Assembly: GCA_026386805.1 (NCBI GenBank) | Contig: JAPLMX010000076.1 | Span: forward strand, 1-37,439 | DNA: 37,439 nucleotides | Direction: 5' to 3' | Source: Phycisphaerae bacterium | GTDB taxonomy: Bacteria > Planctomycetota > Phycisphaerae > Sedimentisphaerales > Anaerobacaceae | Made by a program: the position numbers and the translations under genes | In this document: positions 7,766 through 15,426 of the stretch, piece by piece | How positions within the stretch are numbered: the stretch's first letter is position 1 | How the letters are laid out: each line of letters opens with the position of its first letter | Notes under the pieces: generated by a model | Told to the model about the DNA's origin: nothing | Databases searched by the model: none | What the model saw: the letters and a program-made list of their open reading frames with translations, nothing else

Positions 7766-7857
7766 GGGTGGCACCGCCAAACTTGTTTGACGGTGCGGTC
7801 TCGACTGGGTCCGATCACCCAAACGCCCACGGGCAAACAAGTTTGCCCGTGCCACCC
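7766..7857. repeat. Compound palindromic element
   Basis: Outer arms GGGTGGCAC (7766-7774) and GTGCCACCC (7849-7857) enclose two inner palindromes. One is GCACCGCCAAAC/GTTTGACGGTGC (7771-7796, one mismatch). The other is CACGGGCAAAC/GTTTGCCCGTG (7829-7852, perfect, AA loop). It fills most of the 182-base gap before the radical SAM gene and looks like a small non-autonomous dispersed repeat. Confidence 0.75.
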
Positions 7858-7905
7858 GGCGACTGGGGGAAGTCGAGAATCAGTCGCCTATACAGGCTGG
7901 TTGCG

Positions 7906-9423
7906 ATGAAAATCCTCTTTCTATACCCTTCGACGGATTCCCAGGTGGGCTTCAACTACGGCGTGGCCCACATGGCGGCGATTCTGAAGAAAGCCGGCCA
8001 TAGGGTGGGTTTCTGGCAGCTCTGCGACGAGATCGAGCCGCTGCCGACCGAAGAGCAATTCGTGCAGCGAATTGCGAGCGAGAGTCCCGATCTCCTCGCC
8101 TTTTCCGTGGTGACCAACCAGTGGGCGTATACCCAAACCCTCGCCGCATGGGCCAGACCGAGGTTCGCCATTCCCTTCGTCGTCGGCGGCGTCCACACCC
8201 TGTCGAACGCCGAAAAAGTGCTCAAGACCGGCCTGTTCGACTACGCCTTTCGAGGCGAGTGCGAAAACGCGTTTCTCGAATTCGTGAATCGGCGGCAGCG
8301 GGGAGAGAGCGTTGAGTCGGTGCCCAACCTCGCCTGCATCCGCGATGGGCAAGTGCGAATCAACCCGGTCGGCTCCCTGCCCGAGTTGACGAAGCTGCCG
8401 CTGAAGAACTATGAGAGCATGGACTTCCAGCGGCTGATCGACGCCAAGAACGGCTGGGTCGGCCTCATGGCCTCGCGCGGCTGCCCCTTCTCGTGCACGT
8501 ACTGCTTCAACCACGTGATGGTCGAGGCGTACAAAAAGGACCTGCAATGCAGCTTTCAAGGACTCCACTACATCCGCCGGTTCAGCGTCGGGCAGATGAT
8601 CGAGGAGATCGAGTACCTGCGGAAGAACTACCGCAACATCCGGATGTTCATCTTCGACGACGACCTGTTCACCTTCGACAAGGCTTACGTTAAAGAATTC
8701 TGCGCGGCCTATCGCAAAGTCACGCAAATCCCGTTCGTCGTCAACGCCCACGTGGGATTCTTCGATGACCAGTGCGCGCGCGATTTGGCGGCGGCCAATT
8801 GCCGGATCGTCAAGTTCGGCGTCGAATCGGGCAGCCCCGAAATCCGCCGCACGATCCTCAACCGCCACATGACCAATGAGAGCATCGTGGAGGCCATCGC
8901 CGCGGTCCACCGCCACGGCATGCACAGCTCGGTCTTCGTCATCATCGGCTTCCCGCACGAGGGCCGCGAAGACGTATTCGATACGATCCGGCTGCTCGGG
9001 CAGGCCAAGCCGGGACGCTTTCGCTGGACGTATTTCTTCCCGTTCCCCGGCACCCGGGCCCATCAGATCAGCGTCGCGGGCGGGTTCGTCAATCTTGAGA
9101 AGATGGAGAGGCTCAAGAACTTCACCGACGAATCGTGCCTCGAATTCGGCCCGGAGCACAATTTCCTGCTGAAGAAGATCGGCTTGATCATGCCTTGGTT
9201 CGTGAATGCCTATTCCGACGTTCCGACGGCGGACTTCTACCAAGGCAAAACCGAGGAGATTCTGCAAATGGACGAGGCCGAATGGCGGCAGGCGGCTCCT
9301 CACCTGCGGGAACAGGACGCCGAGTACTCCCGGCGATTCTGCGAACAAGGCCTGTCCCACTATGCGATCAAGTACAACCGGTTCATGGGCGTGATTTCGG
9401 ATTATTTTCTCAGGGACACCTAG
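7906..9423 (+). CDS. B12-binding-type radical SAM protein
   Basis: This 505-residue protein begins with a Rossmann-like domain (MKILFLYPSTDSQVGFNYG… VVGGVHTLSNAE), as in cobalamin-binding radical SAM enzymes of the BchE/HpnJ class. A radical SAM core follows, with CPFSCTYCFN (Cys at about 192, 196 and 199) binding the 4Fe-4S cluster. Later landmarks are FIFDDDLFTFD, KFGVESGSPEIRRTILNR and IIGFPHEG. No classical DxHxxG cobalamin motif is visible, so true B12 binding is uncertain. The frame is open further upstream, but homology begins at ATG 7906, after the palindromic repeat. It lies 24 bases before waaG, suggesting a radical modification (for example methylation) of an LPS core or lipid part. 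The substrate is unknown. Confidence 0.85.
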   Translation: MKILFLYPSTDSQVGFNYGVAHMAAILKKAGHRVGFWQLCDEIEPLPTEEQFVQRIASESPDLLAFSVVTNQWAYTQTLAAWARPRFAIPFVVGGVHTLSNAEKVLKTGLFDYAFRGECENAFLEFVNRRQRGESVESVPNLACIRDGQVRINPVGSLPELTKLPLKNYESMDFQRLIDAKNGWVGLMASRGCPFSCTYCFNHVMVEAYKKDLQCSFQGLHYIRRFSVGQMIEEIEYLRKNYRNIRMFIFDDDLFTFDKAYVKEFCAAYRKVTQIPFVVNAHVGFFDDQCARDLAAANCRIVKFGVESGSPEIRRTILNRHMTNESIVEAIAAVHRHGMHSSVFVIIGFPHEGREDVFDTIRLLGQAKPGRFRWTYFFPFPGTRAHQISVAGGFVNLEKMERLKNFTDESCLEFGPEHNFLLKKIGLIMPWFVNAYSDVPTADFYQGKTEEILQMDEAEWRQAAPHLREQDAEYSRRFCEQGLSHYAIKYNRFMGVISDYFLRDT

Positions 9424-9447
9424 CCGTCGGGTGGGGCGGCGCTCGCG

Positions 9448-10596
9448 ATGGAACGTAAACAGAACAAGACCCTGGCTTTCTGCCTCTTCAAATACTTCCC
9501 GCACGGCGGGCTGCAGCGAGACATGCTGCGCATCGCCCTGGCTTGCCAGTCGCGAGGGCACATGATCGACGTCTACACCACGTCATGGCAAGGCGAAATG
9601 CCAGAGTCGTTGCGCGTTCATATCCATCGGCCCTGGGCCCTGACCAACCACGGACGCATGAGGCAGTACTACGCATGGCTGTCCCGTCAGATCGCGGAGA
9701 ACCCCCCGGCCTGCGTGGTTGGCTTCAACAAGATGCCCGGTCTGGATGTCTACTTCGACGCCGATGGATGCTATGAAGCCAAGGCATTGGAGCAACACGG
9801 CCGGCTTTACAGACTTTTGCCTCGGTACCGTCAATACCATGCCTTCGAGGAAGCGGTCTTCGGGAAAGGCGCGAAGACGCACATCCTGATACTGTCGAAG
9901 ATCCAGGAGACGCTGTATGTGCACCATTATGGGACGCCGGAAGGGCGTATTCACCGCCTGCCGCCCAACGTGGCAAGGGACCGGATTGCCGGCCCGGATG
10001 CCCCGGAGATTCGTCGGGCGTTTCGGCAGACCCTCGGCTTGGGAGAGGGCGACCGGCTCTTGCTGCAATTAGGCTCTGGGTTCCGCACCAAGGGGCTGGA
10101 TCGGTCGATTCTCGCCTTGGCCTCCCTGCCGAAGACTTTGTCAGCGAGGACCTGGCTTTGCGTGGTGGGGAACGGTATCCATCGGCCGTACGCGCGACTG
10201 GCCCGACGGCTTGGTGTGATGGATCGCGTCATGTTCCTTGGCCCCCGAGATGATGTCCCCCGGGTCCTGATTTCGGCCGACTTGCTCGTCCACCCGGCGT
10301 ACCACGAAAACACGGGCACGGTTCTTCTCGAAGCACTGGCGTCCGGACTTGCGGTAGTGGTCACCGGCGTCTGCGGCTACGCTCGCTACATTGAGCAGGC
10401 CCGGGCCGGCTGGGTCATTCCCGAGCCCTTCGATCAGGACTTCTTCAACCGCACGGTGGGGACGGCCCTGGAACGTCACGATCTGAGCGATGTCGGCCGT
10501 CGGGGGGCGGACTTCGCCCGGAGAGAGGACCTGTATGGCATGGTGGATGCGGCCGTCGAGGTCATTGAGACAGTGGCACGCAACGCCGCGACCTGA
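9448..10596 (+). CDS. waaG: LPS core glucosyltransferase WaaG (GT4)
   Basis: WaaG adds the first hexose (glucose in enterobacteria) to the second core heptose. The 382-residue protein closely follows the WaaG pattern from end to end: FCLFKYFPHGGLQRDMLRIA at the N-terminus, TNHGRMRQYYAW, VVGFNKMPGLDVYFDADGCY, LQLGSGFRTKGLDRSILALA at the start of the donor lobe, and LLVHPAYHENTGTVLLEALA carrying the conserved Glu that holds the nucleotide sugar. VCGYARYIE follows. This is a GT-B enzyme on the inner face of the inner membrane. It is 12 bases upstream of waaP, the usual partner, and the pair probably shares one transcript. The sugar donor in this organism is not shown by the sequence. Confidence 0.94.
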   Translation: MERKQNKTLAFCLFKYFPHGGLQRDMLRIALACQSRGHMIDVYTTSWQGEMPESLRVHIHRPWALTNHGRMRQYYAWLSRQIAENPPACVVGFNKMPGLDVYFDADGCYEAKALEQHGRLYRLLPRYRQYHAFEEAVFGKGAKTHILILSKIQETLYVHHYGTPEGRIHRLPPNVARDRIAGPDAPEIRRAFRQTLGLGEGDRLLLQLGSGFRTKGLDRSILALASLPKTLSARTWLCVVGNGIHRPYARLARRLGVMDRVMFLGPRDDVPRVLISADLLVHPAYHENTGTVLLEALASGLAVVVTGVCGYARYIEQARAGWVIPEPFDQDFFNRTVGTALERHDLSDVGRRGADFARREDLYGMVDAAVEVIETVARNAAT

Positions 10597-10608
10597 TAGG
10601 ATGCGTCC

Positions 10609-11451
10609 ATGAAGCAAGTCTGGCTGTCCAATCGGTTTCGCACGTTGTGGGAAGGACGGGACCCGTTCGATAAGGTCGATCAATTGCAGGGTGAGGTCTT
10701 TCGCCACGTGGCGTCACGAAAGACGATTCGCTTCACCATTGAGGGCGACCGCTACTTCGCCAAGATCCACCACGGCGTCGGATGGTGGGAGATCGTCAAG
10801 AACCTGCTGCACCTGAAGCTCCCTGTTCTCAGCGCCCGGAACGAGTGGACGGCTCTGAATCTTCTGCCCCGGATCGGAGTGCGGACGATGACTCCCGTGG
10901 CGTTCGGGCGGGTGGGGAGCAACCCCGCCCGGATACGCTCGTTCCTGATCACCGAAGAGCTGACGGGCACGACGAGCCTGGAAGACCTCTGCGCCACGTG
11001 GGCCTCGCAGCCGCCCTCGTTTTGGCTGAGAAAGGCTCTGAACGAGCAGATCGCATCGGCTGTGCGGCAGATGCACACACACGGCATCAACCACCGGGAC
11101 TGCTATCTCTGTCATTTTCACCTGGACACCTCCTCCGCCTCCGAAAATTCGAAATTCGAAATTCGAAATTCGAAATTGGCGAAGCCACCCAGGCTGCGTC
11201 TGTACGTAATCGATCTGCACCGGGCCCAGATCCGACGGCGCACGCCCCGCCGCTGGCTCATCAAGGACCTGGCCGGACTGTACTTCTCCGCGATGGATAT
11301 CGGAATGACCCGGACCGACCGATTCCGGTTCATCAAGGTCTACGAACAAAGGCCCTTACGCGACGTCTTCCGCGACCGCAGGAGGTTCTGGCGGCGTGTC
11401 GAGCAGACCGCCATCGCCCTTCACACGAAGGTCGGGCGCCAACGCTTCTGA
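10609..11451 (+). CDS. waaP: LPS core heptose kinase WaaP
   Basis: WaaP phosphorylates a core heptose, giving the negative charges that cross-link LPS through divalent cations. The 280-residue protein has an N-terminal kinase lobe (FTIEGDRYFAKIHHGVGWWE, about 42-61), ARNEWTALNLL, and the catalytic loop NHRDCYLCHFHL (161-172) followed by VIDLHRAQ (200-207), nearly identical to enterobacterial WaaP. Between the two motifs, residues 178-192 (SENSKFEIRNSKLAK) are encoded by a heptanucleotide tandem repeat at 11146-11177. That loop varies in the family, so the insertion may be tolerated, but a change in repeat number would shift the frame before the second motif. The start at ATG 10609 follows waaG by 12 bases. 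Confidence 0.92.
   Translation: MKQVWLSNRFRTLWEGRDPFDKVDQLQGEVFRHVASRKTIRFTIEGDRYFAKIHHGVGWWEIVKNLLHLKLPVLSARNEWTALNLLPRIGVRTMTPVAFGRVGSNPARIRSFLITEELTGTTSLEDLCATWASQPPSFWLRKALNEQIASAVRQMHTHGINHRDCYLCHFHLDTSSASENSKFEIRNSKLAKPPRLRLYVIDLHRAQIRRRTPRRWLIKDLAGLYFSAMDIGMTRTDRFRFIKVYEQRPLRDVFRDRRRFWRRVEQTAIALHTKVGRQRF
11146..11177 (+). repeat. Heptanucleotide tandem repeat in waaP
   Basis: AATTCGA is repeated four times and followed by AATT (about 4.6 copies, no mismatches). Seven is not a multiple of three, so each gain or loss of a unit changes the reading frame of waaP. Confidence 0.9.
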
Positions 11452-11540
11452 CCGCGAGCAGCCGCCGGGCGGTTGCAATGGCACGCCGCCGGGGGTATGC
11501 TGTTCGCGGAAACAACGCGGATCAGATGAAAAGGGGATAC

Positions 11541-12617
11541 ATGCCAAAAGTCAGTGTCATAATGGCTTCCTACAACCACGAGAGGTACGTGGGCCAGGCC
11601 GTGCGGAGCGTCCTGGAGCAGACCTGCCAGGACTTCGAATTCGTGATCACCGATGACGGCTCCACGGACCGCACCGCTGCCGAGATCGCGAAGTTTGCCG
11701 ATTCGAGGATCAAGTTCTTTCTGTTTCCCGCCAACCGCGGGCAGTTCGTGGCCACCAACCATTGTCTCCGGGAGGCGACCGGGGAATACATCGCCGTGTT
11801 GAACTCGGATGATGCGTTTGTGCCGGAGAAACTGGAGCGCCAGGTCAAGTTCCTGGACGATCACCCCGAGGTGGGAGCCGTTTTCTGTCAGGCTCGGATC
11901 ATCGACGAGCAGGGCTGTGTCGTGCAGGGCAAAGCCCCCTTCCTCTTCGAGAACAAGTCGAGATTCGAATGGCTGAATCGGTTCTTCTACAAGGACAACC
12001 GTTTGTGTCATCCGAGCGTGCTGATTCGAAGGCAATGCCACGAGATCGTGGGAGGGTATGACGATCGCTATGCTCAATTGGCGGACTATGATTTGTGGAT
12101 TCGAGTATGCCTGAGATATGAAATCCACATCATGGCGGAGGAGCTCGTGGCGTTTCGTTGGTTGCCCCGGAACGCCAACATGAGCGCCAGACGGCCCGAC
12201 AGCATCCGACGACGCTCGTGGGAACATCGTCGCATCCTCGACAACTTCCTCTCCATCCAGGATCGGGACTTCTTCGTGCGTGTATTTCCGGAGGCCCGCA
12301 AGTATGCCGATGACACGCCGCAGGAACTGTTGCCCTTCGTCCTGGCCCGGCTCGCATTGCACGCGCGGTCCCGCCGGCAGGCGCACCAGGCCTTCGCCGT
12401 GGACACGATCTTCCGGTTGTTAGGCGACCCCCGGACCGCTGAAGCGTTGAGACGCCGTTTCGGCTTTGACTACAGGGACTTCATCGCGATCACGGGACAA
12501 TATGACGTCTTCAACGCGTTTGCGTTGCGGCAGGTGAGATCGCAACCGCGCAAGAGTCTGACCGGCTTATGGGACACCATGCGGCGAAGGCTTGGCGGAT
12601 TCCGCAGCGGAGGGTGA
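11541..12617 (+). CDS. Family 2 glycosyltransferase
   Basis: This 358-residue GT-A fold enzyme probably adds a sugar to the LPS core or O-chain. The N-terminal half is a standard GT2 domain: VSVIMASYNHERYVGQAVRS, ITDDGSTDRTAAEIA (nucleotide-binding Asp), LREATGEYIAVLNSDDAFVP with the metal-binding DD near 90-92, and later HPSVLIRRQ and YAQLADYDLWIRVC, which supply the catalytic region. The C-terminal ~120 residues are helical and not assigned. No membrane helix is apparent. The frame is open far upstream through waaP; the ATG at 11541 has a ribosome site (AAAAGGGGA) and matches the family start, while 11526 is an alternative. It lies 89 bases after waaP and ends the operon, converging on the minus-strand group. 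Confidence 0.9.
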   Translation: MPKVSVIMASYNHERYVGQAVRSVLEQTCQDFEFVITDDGSTDRTAAEIAKFADSRIKFFLFPANRGQFVATNHCLREATGEYIAVLNSDDAFVPEKLERQVKFLDDHPEVGAVFCQARIIDEQGCVVQGKAPFLFENKSRFEWLNRFFYKDNRLCHPSVLIRRQCHEIVGGYDDRYAQLADYDLWIRVCLRYEIHIMAEELVAFRWLPRNANMSARRPDSIRRRSWEHRRILDNFLSIQDRDFFVRVFPEARKYADDTPQELLPFVLARLALHARSRRQAHQAFAVDTIFRLLGDPRTAEALRRRFGFDYRDFIAITGQYDVFNAFALRQVRSQPRKSLTGLWDTMRRRLGGFRSGG

Positions 12618-12639
12618 ACTGTGGTGCTTCCGATAGAGG

Positions 12640-13317
12640 TCAGGCCCCGGAGCTTCCTGCTCTCGGTTTTGCGACGACGGCAAACTGCAGGTACCTCACG
12701 TCGGCCAGAGCGTTGAACAGGATCGCGTTCAGCCATCGGTAGGTCCGGCTTGACGTAGGGTGCATTCCCTCTATGACGAGGATTCCGTACCCGAGCCGCT
12801 CGAACGTGGCGACGATGCTCCTGCGCGTGAAGAACCTCAGATGCGTCTTATCGAGGATACCCTGGTCTTCGTACTGCCAGTCGCCGTGGACCACGAATTT
12901 CACGAACTTGCGGTAGTATCGGATATTCGGGATCGAAGCGACGACGACGCCGTTCCTGGTCAGCTTCGGTTTGACGGCCAGCAGGAGACTGTAGGGATCG
13001 GTGAGGTGCTCCAGGATATCGCAGAAAATGACACAGTCGAAGTAATCATCGGGAATGTCAGCCATGGACGCGAGAGCATCGGCATGGATCACTTTATCCA
13101 ACTTCCTGGAAGCCTCCTGAGCCGCCGCGGGGTCGATCTCAACCGCCCAGGCCTCCGTGCCGAGCTTCTTTTTCATCAGGTGGGAGAACCCGCCGCAGCC
13201 GCAGCCGAATTCCAGGGTGGTCCGAGTGCCCTGCGGTATGTACTTGAGCATATCGGTTCGTTCGCCCTCATAGTACCCTTGGGGCTTGCTATGCAGATCG
13301 GCTATGTCCCCGTCCAT
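12640..13317 (-). CDS. Class I SAM-dependent methyltransferase
   Basis: This 225-residue Rossmann-fold methyltransferase has motif I LEFGCGCGGFSHLMKK (SAM-binding glycines), motif II AVEIDPAAAQEAS, the acidic HADALASMADIPDDYFDCVI, and DILEHLTDPYSLLLAVKPKL (motif IV/V). RFFTRRSIVATFERLGY is typical of the methyltransferase types 11/12 found in polysaccharide clusters. The start ATG at 13317 has GGGAGG about 10 bases upstream. It is the last gene of the minus-strand group, 42 bases after the 58-residue small gene. Its substrate is unknown; the context suggests O- or N-methylation of a sugar. Only 22 bases separate its stop from that of the GT2 gene facing it. Confidence 0.85.
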   Translation of the reverse strand: MDGDIADLHSKPQGYYEGERTDMLKYIPQGTRTTLEFGCGCGGFSHLMKKKLGTEAWAVEIDPAAAQEASRKLDKVIHADALASMADIPDDYFDCVIFCDILEHLTDPYSLLLAVKPKLTRNGVVVASIPNIRYYRKFVKFVVHGDWQYEDQGILDKTHLRFFTRRSIVATFERLGYGILVIEGMHPTSSRTYRWLNAILFNALADVRYLQFAVVAKPRAGSSGA

Positions 13318-13359
13318 CGATCGGATTCCTCCCGTGGTCTTTCATCGTCGGGATTTCTG

Positions 13360-13536
13360 TCACCTCTCAATCAGCGGCCTCCCCGCGAACACCTCCCGGA
13401 GAAGCTTCAGGAGAGATTTGGGGTCTTTTAGTGCTTTCCGGATTCGCATCCTTTTCTTGATCGCGGCAAACCGCAGGAACAACTCGTAGATATCCTCCCG
13501 TGTCAGCGTTTCCGATGTCCATATGCCAGCACACAC
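13360..13536 (-). CDS. Small basic protein (58 residues), unknown
   Basis: The GTG at 13536 is preceded by GGAG at a spacing of about 5. It starts 19 bases after the CmcI-type gene stops and ends 42 bases before the methyltransferase starts, so it fills the operon gap exactly. The sequence looks genuinely coding and helical (ETLTREDIYELFLRFAAIKK, then RMRIRKALKDPKSLLKLL and REVFAGRPL), with many Lys and Arg. It has no membrane segment. No family is recognised. Without comparative data it could also be the remnant C-terminus of a larger gene. Confidence 0.5.
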   Translation of the reverse strand: MCAGIWTSETLTREDIYELFLRFAAIKKRMRIRKALKDPKSLLKLLREVFAGRPLIER

Positions 13537-13555
13537 GAATCTCCGAGGTCCAGAC

Positions 13556-14215
13556 TCACTTGATCCGCTTGAGGAAACCGCTTGGGTTGAAGGTAAGATA
13601 AAACTTCTCCCGGTCACGGTCCACGAGGAACTTGTCGGTTGTCGCCAGAAACTCCTGAATGGCCTCCATAGGGCCGGCACCGGCTTTCGGCCGCACGGGA
13701 TGACCTCCAATGTTGGAATCCTCGACAATAAAGTAGCCGCCGGGCGTCACGAATCTGCTGTAGAGGCTCAGTTGTCGTGAGACGTGCTCCTTGCTGTGGT
13801 CCGAGTCCAAAATGACCATCACGCTCGCGGCGTCCTCCACGAACTTCTCGACTTGACCGACAACCGCATCCGACGTATCGGAACCGCACAGATACGTGAC
13901 TCGCTCATGCGCTGGCCGGTTGGGCTGCTCCTCGATATCGATGGTCAGAACTCTGCCGGCATTTGCCAGATCGCACATGTGAGCCAGGAAGAGGCTCGTC
14001 CCGCCGTCGGCCGTGCCGCATTCGACGATTCTGTCCGGCTTCAGTTCGAAGACGAGCTCTTGATAGATCCACAAATCCAAAGGACACTTCTGGCATGCAA
14101 CGCCGAACCAGAAGGTATTGCGCCATGTCCCGCTGTGGGCGTTGTAGTACAGCTTGTGGAATCTGTCTATGACCCCTTTTTCTGACAACAAGGGGAGCAT
14201 ATCCTTCCATTTCAT
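13556..14215 (-). CDS. CmcI-type (cephalosporin hydroxylase / rhamnosyl O-methyltransferase) protein
   Basis: This 219-residue protein belongs to the family named after cephalosporin hydroxylase CmcI. Its members in polysaccharide clusters act as SAM-dependent sugar O-methyltransferases. Visible landmarks are FWFGVACQKCPLDLWIYQEL, the SAM-binding VECGTADGGTSLFLAH, LTIDIEE, the acidic MVILDSDHSKEHVSRQL and GGYFIVEDSNIGGHPV. The open frame runs to 14377, but the ATG at 14215 has an excellent ribosome site (GGGAGGT, 6 bases upstream) and matches the domain start (MKWKDMLPLLSEKG). Its place with two kinases and glycosyltransferases suggests methylation of a core or O-chain sugar; an antibiotic role is unlikely. 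Confidence 0.85.
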   Translation of the reverse strand: MKWKDMLPLLSEKGVIDRFHKLYYNAHSGTWRNTFWFGVACQKCPLDLWIYQELVFELKPDRIVECGTADGGTSLFLAHMCDLANAGRVLTIDIEEQPNRPAHERVTYLCGSDTSDAVVGQVEKFVEDAASVMVILDSDHSKEHVSRQLSLYSRFVTPGGYFIVEDSNIGGHPVRPKAGAGPMEAIQEFLATTDKFLVDRDREKFYLTFNPSGFLKRIK

Positions 14216-14430
14216 TCTGAACCTCCCGTATTGAGACATGAAACGATTCTGGCTCCGACAACCGGTTCTCCCTGAGCATGTTGAGACGCATGCTGATGTC
14301 CATATCGTCGCACTGGCTGAGCATCCGTAACTCGTCCTCCCGGAACCCTCTCTGCACAAGGTTCCCTTGCCTTTCATAAACTAAACATGCCTTTTTTTCG
14401 CAGAAAGTATTTCACGTTACGCCCTATCCC
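14216..14430 (-). other. Gap with coding-like remnant upstream of the CmcI gene
   Basis: The 215 bases between the two minus-strand genes contain a frame (GTG at about 14357) whose first ~50 residues look protein-like (FREDELRMLSQCDDMDISMR). It then overlaps the CmcI gene in another frame. It may be a decayed gene or the N-terminal part of something deleted. No family is recognised. Confidence 0.25.
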
Positions 14431-15117
14431 CTATCGACGCAGGTCGCGCAGGTAGCGATTGACGTCCCGCCGGTACCGGTGCCGCCGGAGCCAGCCGGTC
14501 CCGCCGATCCGCATGCCGTCCAGGTCCGTCAGCACCACGTCGGTCCCGTCATACAGAATATTCGTGTGTTTCATGTCGCCGTGGCTGACGCCGTGCTCTG
14601 CCATCCGGTGCAGGAGTTCCAAGACCAAGTCGCTGATCCGCTGCTTCGGGGATTCGGCCACCGTCTCGTCGTGGAGAATCTCGTGCACCTGCGGCCCAGG
14701 AACAAATCGGGCAACAAAGTATGACTGCCACAGGAGAGGGCCTCGGTATTGGTCCACATAGGCCAGCGGCTCCGGCGTGGCGATTTTCAAGGACATCAGT
14801 TGATGGGCGTTGAGCCAGTTGCGCTTCGCGCGCGAGCCCTTGATGGTATGCCGAAGCGAATGCCAAAAGCCCCTGTGATTGTACCGCTTGATCACCGCAT
14901 CGTGTCCGTTCCAGAGCACGCGGCTGATGAAGGACGCGTAGTCGTCCTTCAAGACCCGCCCTTGGCGCATCAAATCGTCCACCTGGCGAACGAACTCGGG
15001 TGCCGACTGCTCCCCGGCAAACCGCCGGTCGAAAACGCCCCGGTACCCTGCGATCTCCCATCGCACGGTCCGGCGGCCCGTCCCCAGCAAACTCAATTTC
15101 CATTCGCGTGCATTCAT
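14431..15117 (-). CDS. Lipopolysaccharide kinase (WaaP/WaaY-like) family protein
   Basis: This 228-residue protein kinase-like enzyme belongs to the Kdo/WaaP family. AVIKRYNHRGFWHSLRHTIK carries the ATP-binding Lys, ARKRNW-type RAKRNWLNAHQLMSLKI is the alpha-C region, and HGVSHGDMKHTNILYDGTDV is the catalytic loop (HGD…N), followed by LTDLDGM (DxD metal motif). All key residues are present. It is distinct from WaaP at 10609 and probably phosphorylates another core residue, such as Kdo or the second heptose. It leads the minus-strand group. The ATG at 15117 has a weak ribosome site. A 37-residue frame just upstream (15227-15114) overlaps it by ATGA and may be the end of a lost gene. Confidence 0.82.
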   Translation of the reverse strand: MNAREWKLSLLGTGRRTVRWEIAGYRGVFDRRFAGEQSAPEFVRQVDDLMRQGRVLKDDYASFISRVLWNGHDAVIKRYNHRGFWHSLRHTIKGSRAKRNWLNAHQLMSLKIATPEPLAYVDQYRGPLLWQSYFVARFVPGPQVHEILHDETVAESPKQRISDLVLELLHRMAEHGVSHGDMKHTNILYDGTDVVLTDLDGMRIGGTGWLRRHRYRRDVNRYLRDLRR

Positions 15118-15231
15118 CGACTATCGGCCTCTTGCTCAAGCGTCGTCATCTTCATCGTTTCCCCGCCAAAGGTCAAGCGTGACGACGCCACCCACCAGAG
15201 CAAGCGCAAAGTCGTCTGGCAGATCATGCTT

Positions 15232-15303
15232 ATGTCATTGCGAGGAGCGTAGCGACGAAGCAATCTCAACTCCCAGCATGGGAGATTGCTTCGCTTCGCT
15301 CGC
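15232..15303. repeat. Inverted ATGTCATTGCGAGG repeat pair
   Basis: ATGTCATTGCGAGGAGCG (15232-15249) begins a unit ending CGAAGCAATCTC. After a 14-base loop, the complementary GAGATTGCTTCG begins at 15282 and continues as CTTCGCTCGC. The whole forms a long hairpin. A second copy lies at 21795-21872. Confidence 0.8.
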
Positions 15304-15426
15304 ACTTGTCTACGGGGTGGTGCTATCAGGCGACTTTGCGTCCGCCGTGATATTTCCATCCGGCGATCTTGCCAATGGACGACGGCGTGGGTATACTCCA
15401 AGTCTCGAAAAGGGAAGGTTTCCGTG

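Noticed and set aside
7921-9561. 546-residue minus-strand frame over the radical SAM gene
   Set aside because: No recognisable domain; the plus-strand radical SAM motifs are decisive.
10782-11540. Upstream extension of the GT2 frame through waaP
   Set aside because: Overlaps waaP in another frame, no homology; the GT2 domain starts at 11541 with a ribosome site.
15114-15227. 37-residue minus-strand frame overlapping the WaaY-like start
   Set aside because: No ribosome site or homology; at most the tail of a lost gene, so not called.
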